This document shows, piece after piece, positions 11,461 to 15,831 of a stretch of 15,831 bases of DNA. The DNA comes from Gp6-AA45 sp035652075 (GTDB lineage: Bacteria; Acidobacteriota; Vicinamibacteria; Vicinamibacterales; CAVVIG01). Position numbers and translations under genes: made by a program. The DNA is taken from the NCBI GenBank assembly GCA_035652075.1, contig DASREL010000189.1, forward strand, positions 1-15,831, read 5' to 3'. A model generated the notes under the pieces. The model saw nothing but the letters and a program-made list of their open reading frames with translations. It did no database searches and was not told the origin of the DNA. How positions within the stretch are numbered: the first letter of the stretch is position 1; every line of letters begins with the position of its first letter.

Positions 11461-13887
11461 ATGCAGGACATCCGCTTCGCCATCCGGTCGCTTCGACGGA
11501 CGCCCACGTTCACCTTCGTCGCGATCGTCACGATCGCGCTCGGCATCGGCGTCAATGCGGTCATGTTCTCGGTCACTAACGCGGTGCTGCTGCGGCCGCT
11601 GCCGTACTCGACCGCCGATCGTTTGTTGTGGCTGACGAGCGCCAACGCGGCGCGCGGTCTCACGCAGATGAACGTGTCGTACACGCGGCTCATGTATCTG
11701 CAGGACAACGCACGAACGCTCGACGCCATCGGCGCGTTCGCGCCGTGGGCCGTCAGCATCCACACGTCAGGGGATCCGGAACTGGTGCCGGCGGCAATTG
11801 GATCCGCGAACCTGTTCGATGTCCTGGGGACGCGTCTCGCCGCGGGGCGGACGTTTCGGGCGGACGAGGATCGTGCCGGCGGCGCCGACGTCGCGATCGT
11901 GGCGAACGAGTTCTGGCGCAGTCATCTTGGCGGCCGCACGGACGTGATCGGCAGCACCCTCGCCATCAACGGCCGCGACGTCACCATCGTCGGCGTCCTG
12001 CCCGGAGGATTCCGGTTTCCGTTTGCGCAGCCGGAACCGCAGATCTGGGTGCCGCGCGTGTTCGAGCATCCGACGTTTCCACCCGAGCGCGTCAACAGCG
12101 GCGCCGCCTATCTGAATGCGATCGCGCGCGTCGCGCCCGGGCAGACGATCGCGAGCGCGGACGCGGAGCTCGCCACGTTGGCACGCGCCTACAACGCCGC
12201 GTTTCCTGGCAACGCCGACGCGAGCGGGTACACGACTGACGCCGCGCCATTGCAGGACGCACTCGTGGGACCGCTTCGCCCGCGGCTCGTCGTGTTGTTC
12301 TCGGCGGCCGGCTTCGTCCTGCTGATCGCCTGCGTGAATGTCGCCAGCCTGCTGCTCGCCCGAGGCTCGGCGCGGCAGAAGGAGCTCGCGATTCGTCGCG
12401 CGCTCGGAGCGTCCAAGTGGGCGCTGGTGCGCAGCACGCTGACCGAAAGCCTCGTGCTCGGGCTGACTGGTGGCGCGCTGGCCATCCTGATCGCGCTGAA
12501 CGCGACGCCGCTCCTGACGCTGCTGCCCGACGGTACGCTTCCGCGCGCCGAAGAAGTCGCCGTCGACACCACCGTCGTCCTCTTCGCGCTCGGCCTCAGT
12601 CTGGTCAGCGCGCTGATGTTCGGGTTGGTCGCGGCACGACGGGCATCGGATCAACAGGTCCATGACACCCTCAAAGATGCGGGTCGCGGCACGACGACTG
12701 CCCGCGCCGGAGCGGCTCGAGTGGCGCTCGTCATCGCGGAAATCGCGATCGCGTGCGTGCTGGTCAGCAGCACCGCGCTGCTGCTGAAAAGCTTCGGACG
12801 TCTCACGGCCGTCGATCCCGGCTTCGACGCGCGTGACGTCCTCACGTTCACGATTTCGCTGCCGGCGACACGGTATCGCGGCGTGTCCGAGCAGGCGGGC
12901 TTCTTCACGCGGCTCGTCGACGATCTCGCGGCGATTCCGACCGTCGACGCGGCGGCGGCGAATTCCTTCCTGCCGATTTCCGGCGGCACGCGTCTGCTGT
13001 ATCTCTGCCCACAGGGGACGGCCTGCCAGGGCATCGGCAAAGATCCGGTGGCCGCGGTCCGCCACGTCACGCCGAACTACTTCGCGGCGATGCGCATCCC
13101 GTTGATCCGCGGCCGTACGTTCGAGGCGCGCGACAACGCCTCGTCGCAACGCGTCTGCATCATCAACGAGAAGGCGGCCGAGGATTTCTTCCCCGGCGAG
13201 AACGCAGTCGGCAAGACGCTGCTGCAGTCGCGCGACAACATTTCGACGGTGGTCGTCGGCGTCGTCCGCAACGTCAAAGGTCTCGGTTTGAACGGACAGA
13301 TCTTGCGGGAGTTCTACGTCCCGCAGGAGCAAAGCAGCGTGCCGGTGCCGACGTCGGCGATCGTCGTGCGGACGGCGGCCGGCCGGCGACCGCCGCTCGA
13401 CGCCGTCAAAGCCGCTGTCGCCAAACTGGATCCAGGTCTGCCGCTCGCGTCGGTGCGCTCGATGGACGAGGTCGTGACGAGCTCGGTCGCGCAGCCGCGG
13501 TTGACGATGTGGCTGACGGAATCGTTCGCCACGCTCGCACTGTTGCTCGCGGCAACCGGCATCTACGGGCTCGTCGCATACGCCGTGGCGCAGCGCAAGC
13601 AGGAGATTGCCGTGCGGTTGGCGATCGGCGCAGCGGCGTCGGACATCCTATCGCTGATCGTCAAACAAGCCGCCATGCTGACGTCGGCGGGAATCGGGGT
13701 CGGTCTTGCCGCGTCGCTGCTGTTCGGCGAGTTTCTCCGCAGCATCCTGTTCGAGGTCAGCCCGCACGATCCCGCCGCGTACGCCAGCGTCTTCGGCGTC
13801 ATCGTCGTGACGACGATCGTGGCGTGCTACGTGCCGGCGCGCCGCGCCATGCAGGTCGATCCCGTCGCCGGTCTGCGGGGAGAGTAG
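11461..13887 (+). CDS. Orphan MacB/FtsX-type ABC permease (ADOP family), complete
   Basis: 808 residues, full length for the family. It has an entry segment MQDIRFAIRSLRRTPTFTF, a first membrane helix (about 19-42), then LLRPLPY, and a MacB-like periplasmic core with NLFDVLGTRLAAGRTF. FtsX block one lies at about 275-400 (LLIACVNVASLLLARGSARQ, then ELAIRRALGASKW). A membrane helix at about 420-442 follows, then a second periplasmic core (VTPNYFAAMRIPLIRGRTF). FtsX block two lies at about 685-800 (ATGIYGLVAYAVAQRKQEIA, ending VPARRAMQVDPVAGLR). It is a paralogue of the permease at the left end and shares the SYTRxxxLQD stretch. It lacks the extra N-terminal cytoplasmic region some ADOPs have. 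No ATPase, membrane-fusion protein or PadR regulator is adjacent. Substrate unknown. It converges with the M42 gene with a 6-bp gap. Confidence 0.94.
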   Translation: MQDIRFAIRSLRRTPTFTFVAIVTIALGIGVNAVMFSVTNAVLLRPLPYSTADRLLWLTSANAARGLTQMNVSYTRLMYLQDNARTLDAIGAFAPWAVSIHTSGDPELVPAAIGSANLFDVLGTRLAAGRTFRADEDRAGGADVAIVANEFWRSHLGGRTDVIGSTLAINGRDVTIVGVLPGGFRFPFAQPEPQIWVPRVFEHPTFPPERVNSGAAYLNAIARVAPGQTIASADAELATLARAYNAAFPGNADASGYTTDAAPLQDALVGPLRPRLVVLFSAAGFVLLIACVNVASLLLARGSARQKELAIRRALGASKWALVRSTLTESLVLGLTGGALAILIALNATPLLTLLPDGTLPRAEEVAVDTTVVLFALGLSLVSALMFGLVAARRASDQQVHDTLKDAGRGTTTARAGAARVALVIAEIAIACVLVSSTALLLKSFGRLTAVDPGFDARDVLTFTISLPATRYRGVSEQAGFFTRLVDDLAAIPTVDAAAANSFLPISGGTRLLYLCPQGTACQGIGKDPVAAVRHVTPNYFAAMRIPLIRGRTFEARDNASSQRVCIINEKAAEDFFPGENAVGKTLLQSRDNISTVVVGVVRNVKGLGLNGQILREFYVPQEQSSVPVPTSAIVVRTAAGRRPPLDAVKAAVAKLDPGLPLASVRSMDEVVTSSVAQPRLTMWLTESFATLALLLAATGIYGLVAYAVAQRKQEIAVRLAIGAAASDILSLIVKQAAMLTSAGIGVGLAASLLFGEFLRSILFEVSPHDPAAYASVFGVIVVTTIVACYVPARRAMQVDPVAGLRGE

Positions 13888-13893
13888 ATCGCG

Positions 13894-15027
13894 CTACGGC
13901 GTGAAATCGCGCACGCGCGTCACCGTTTGCGCGTCCAGCTTCTGCAGCACCGCGACGAGCAGATCGACCATCCGGTCGAAGTCCTTGCGGTTCATGATCC
14001 CGTTGTGCGAGTGCGTGTAACGAATCGGCACGACCATGTTGATCGTCGGCACGCCACCGTTGCTGCGTTGAATCTCCGCGGAATCGTCGCCGTACCCCTG
14101 CACGGTGTCGAGCTGCAGTGGGATCTGTTTCTCTGACGCCGTCTGCCGAATCAGCGCGGTCAGCTTGCGATTCGGCAGCGCAGACGAGTCGTAGAGAAAG
14201 ATGCCGGGGCCGCCGCCCAGACGGATTTGGGTTTCTTCCGGCCGCCCTGGGAACACGTCGCCGGTGATGCCGCCTTCGATCGCGATCGCGAGATCCGGTT
14301 TCACGACCGCCGCCGCGGATTCAGCGCCGCGCAACCCCACTTCTTCCTGCGTCGTGATCGTCCACAGCAACTGATTCGGATGCGGCGCGGTCGCCAGGCG
14401 ACGCATCGCTTCGATGACGACGCCGCAGCCGACGCGGTCGTCCCAGCCCTTCGCGAGGTAGTTGTCGGTGCCGTTCAGCACCGTGAACGGCGCATCGGGA
14501 ACGACCGGATCGCCAGGACCGATCCCCATCGCCGCGACGTCCGCCTCGTTCGTCGCGCCGACGTCGAGGAACAGACTGTCGCGCGAGTAGACGCGCGTCC
14601 GCTCGTCCTGCGGGACGACGTGGACGTCACGAATGCCGGTCACCGCTTTCACCGGCCCTTTCGATCCGATGATGATCCATCGCTGATCGACGAGTGCCTG
14701 ATCCAGCCATCCGCCCAGCATCTGCATCGTCAACAACCCGCGCGGCGTCACGCGGCGAACGACGCCGCCGAGTTCGTCCATGTGCGCGTCGACCATGATG
14801 CGCGGACCGGTCGTTCCCTGCGTCGCGATGATCGAGCCGAGGCCGTCGTACGTCAGCGAAGACGACAGCGGCTTCATCGCGTCGACCAACACCTTGCGAA
14901 TCGGCTCCTCGAATCCTGGAGGCCCTGCCGCGTCGGTGAGTTGCTGAAGGAGAGTAATGGTTCGATCTTGCGCAAGCGGCGTCGCGGATAGGCCGACAAT
15001 CAACAGCAGCGTCCATCGTGTGCTCAT
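13894..15027 (-). CDS. Exported M42-type metallopeptidase (glutamyl aminopeptidase/endoglucanase family)
   Basis: 377 residues from ATG 15027, which starts a signal peptide (MSTRWTLLLIVGLSATPLAQ). The in-frame ATG at 15042 falls inside the predicted -10 element and is unlikely. M42 landmarks are present: DAAGPPGFEEPIRKV (32-46), VDAHMDELGGVV with His82, KGWDDRVGCGVV with Asp196, TTQEEVGLRGAES with Glu228/Glu229, IAIEGGITGD with Glu251, and VPIRYTHSHNG with His339. These supply two metal sites and the general base. Most M42 enzymes are cytoplasmic, large cage-like aminopeptidases, so an exported member is less usual. Glu251 stands where relatives often have aspartate. It probably trims peptides in the periplasm. 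It is divergent from the amidohydrolase across 55 bp. Confidence 0.92.
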   Translation of the reverse strand: MSTRWTLLLIVGLSATPLAQDRTITLLQQLTDAAGPPGFEEPIRKVLVDAMKPLSSSLTYDGLGSIIATQGTTGPRIMVDAHMDELGGVVRRVTPRGLLTMQMLGGWLDQALVDQRWIIIGSKGPVKAVTGIRDVHVVPQDERTRVYSRDSLFLDVGATNEADVAAMGIGPGDPVVPDAPFTVLNGTDNYLAKGWDDRVGCGVVIEAMRRLATAPHPNQLLWTITTQEEVGLRGAESAAAVVKPDLAIAIEGGITGDVFPGRPEETQIRLGGGPGIFLYDSSALPNRKLTALIRQTASEKQIPLQLDTVQGYGDDSAEIQRSNGGVPTINMVVPIRYTHSHNGIMNRKDFDRMVDLLVAVLQKLDAQTVTRVRDFTP

Positions 15028-15082
15028 AGCGCCGGTAAGCATACTGTGTCGCGTAGTCCTTTAGGCCTGCTACGATCCGCAG
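15028..15082. promoter_or_regulatory. Divergent promoters of the M42 and amidohydrolase genes
   Basis: Plus strand: TGC-TACGAT, an extended -10 with TG at 15068-15069 and the hexamer at 15071-15076, ending six bases before ATG 15083, which predicts a leaderless transcript. Minus strand: TATGCT at 15043-15038, ten bases before ATG 15027, giving a leader of only a few bases. No good -35 or Shine-Dalgarno is seen for either gene. Confidence 0.5.
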
Positions 15083-15831
15083 ATGCCAAACGAGATCACG
15101 CGTCGCGAGCTGATTGCCGGAGCGACCGCTGGCGCCGCGGCGATGTTCGTCCCGCTGCAACCGCAACGGCCAACTTCCCCTGCAACTGCAACTGCAACTG
15201 TCTTTTCGAACGCGATGGTCATCAATCCGGATGCCGTACAAGAAGACGTGTCGGTGGCGGTGCAGGGCGACACCATCGTCGCGATCGGACCAAACGACGC
15301 GATCGCCCGCAGATATCCGAACGCGACGACATATGACGCGCGCAACAGGGCAATCCTGCCCGGTCTGATCAACTGCCACGCGCACCTGACGGCGACGCTC
15401 GAACGTGGCTTCAACGAGGACTTCGGCTTCCCCAACTCCGCGCGACTGTCGGTTCGTCCAGCGAGCCTGCTGCGCGGGGACGAAATCGACCTGATGGTGA
15501 CCATCGGCGCGCTCGAAGCGATCAGGACCGGGACGACGACGCTCGTCGAGAACGCCGGCGGGATCGGACGGTACGCGAGCGCGCTGGCGTCGACGGGGTT
15601 GCGATGGGTGTTCGCCGAATCGGGCCGCGACAGCGAGAACGTGCCAGGACCGATATCACCGGACGGTCTCGCGCGCAGCGAGACGCCGCGCTTCTCCGCA
15701 AAGACGCGCGAAGACACGATGCAACACATCAACGATCTGTTCAGCGCGTGGCACGGCAAGAACAACGGACGCATCAACGTGTTTCCCGCGGCCGCTTTGG
15801 CCGAAACCTCGTCGCCTGAATTGCTGCGAGC
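15083..15831 (+). CDS. Amidohydrolase-family enzyme with Tat-type signal, 3' end cut by window edge
   Basis: 249 codons to the window edge, starting at ATG 15083. MPNEITRRELIAGATAGAAA is a twin-arginine signal (Arg7-Arg8) with a short hydrophobic core. An Ala-Thr-rich linker built on a hexanucleotide repeat follows. The mature part is an imidazolonepropionase/cytosine-deaminase-like amidohydrolase: a beta-sandwich entry (FSNAMVINPDAVQEDVSVAV, QGDTIVAIGP), then ILPGLINCHAHLTATLERGF with the metal-binding His99-x-His101, and EAIRTGTTTLVENAG. The later lysine, histidines and aspartate lie beyond the edge, so activity cannot be judged. Family members hydrolyse ring or amide C-N bonds; the substrate is unknown. 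A metal enzyme exported folded would fit the Tat route. Confidence 0.9.
   Translation, partial: MPNEITRRELIAGATAGAAAMFVPLQPQRPTSPATATATVFSNAMVINPDAVQEDVSVAVQGDTIVAIGPNDAIARRYPNATTYDARNRAILPGLINCHAHLTATLERGFNEDFGFPNSARLSVRPASLLRGDEIDLMVTIGALEAIRTGTTTLVENAGGIGRYASALASTGLRWVFAESGRDSENVPGPISPDGLARSETPRFSAKTREDTMQHINDLFSAWHGKNNGRINVFPAAALAETSSPELLR
15181..15200 (+). repeat. Hexanucleotide tandem repeat in the amidohydrolase linker
   Basis: Three TGCAAC units plus TG, preceded by related CGCAAC and TGCAAC copies at about 15158-15170. It encodes the Ala-Thr linker between Tat signal and mature domain. Copy-number change would alter linker length without shifting the frame. Confidence 0.7.

Noticed and set aside
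11767..13332. 521-residue antisense open frame inside the second permease
   Set aside because: A GC-rich shadow frame with runs of Arg, Asp and Glu and no domain; the plus-strand permease is unmistakable.
15071..15085. Possible Shine-Dalgarno before the amidohydrolase
   Set aside because: The bases before the ATG (CCGCAG) do not pair well with the anti-Shine-Dalgarno; a leaderless start fits better.
1..15831. tRNA, rRNA, CRISPR arrays, insertion sequences, phage or conjugation genes
   Set aside because: Nothing of this kind was recognised on either strand. The window is packed with metabolic and envelope genes of uniform composition.

Overview
The window is GC-rich bacterial chromosome (above 60 % GC by eye), almost entirely coding. 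I count 15 protein genes, the first and last running off the window ends. No gap between genes exceeds about 100 bases. I see no tRNA, rRNA, CRISPR array, insertion sequence or phage gene. Two large MacB/FtsX-type permeases without an ATPase partner are of the kind called ADOP (acidobacterial duplicated orphan permease). Together with the many exported enzymes, they suggest an acidobacterium, perhaps of the Vicinamibacteria. The lineage is inferred, not proven.

Layout, left to right: (1) an orphan permease on the minus strand, cut by the left edge, and divergent from it by only 16 bp a secreted DinB-like protein. (2) A minus-strand five-gene operon transcribed from 7902 down to 2862: two different acyl-CoA dehydrogenases, a secreted SGNH hydrolase, a membrane-anchored relative of serine beta-lactamases that lacks the catalytic Ser-x-x-Lys, and a secreted protein of unknown function. 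(3) Divergent from that operon, a plus-strand pair: a crotonase with a Tat-type signal peptide and an exported SRPBCC (START-like) protein. (4) A minus-strand regulatory unit: a small exported unknown protein, an ECF sigma factor with a SnoaL-like C-terminal domain, and a carboxymuconolactone-decarboxylase (CMD) family protein. (5) A complete second orphan permease on the plus strand. (6) A divergent pair of exported hydrolases: an M42-type metallopeptidase (minus) and a Tat-type amidohydrolase (plus, cut by the right edge).

The strongest new observation is in region 4. The sigma gene and the CMD gene are each preceded by a (T/C)GTCACA-N16-CGTC element with exactly the same 16-bp spacer. This fits the published ECF41 promoter consensus and predicts autoregulation plus a CMD target.

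The second is the module in regions 2 and 3. A tandem dehydrogenase pair resembles the heteromeric enzymes of steroid side-chain oxidation, and it sits back to back with a crotonase that carries an export signal and an exported ligand-binding fold. This could be an undescribed lipid or steroid-like processing locus, but the substrate is unknown.

The third is promoter architecture. Several promoter-proximal genes have a -10-like hexamer ending 5 to 7 bases before the ATG and no Shine-Dalgarno, as expected for leaderless mRNAs. In the 2269/2286 pair the two -10 elements overlap in a 7-bp near-palindrome.
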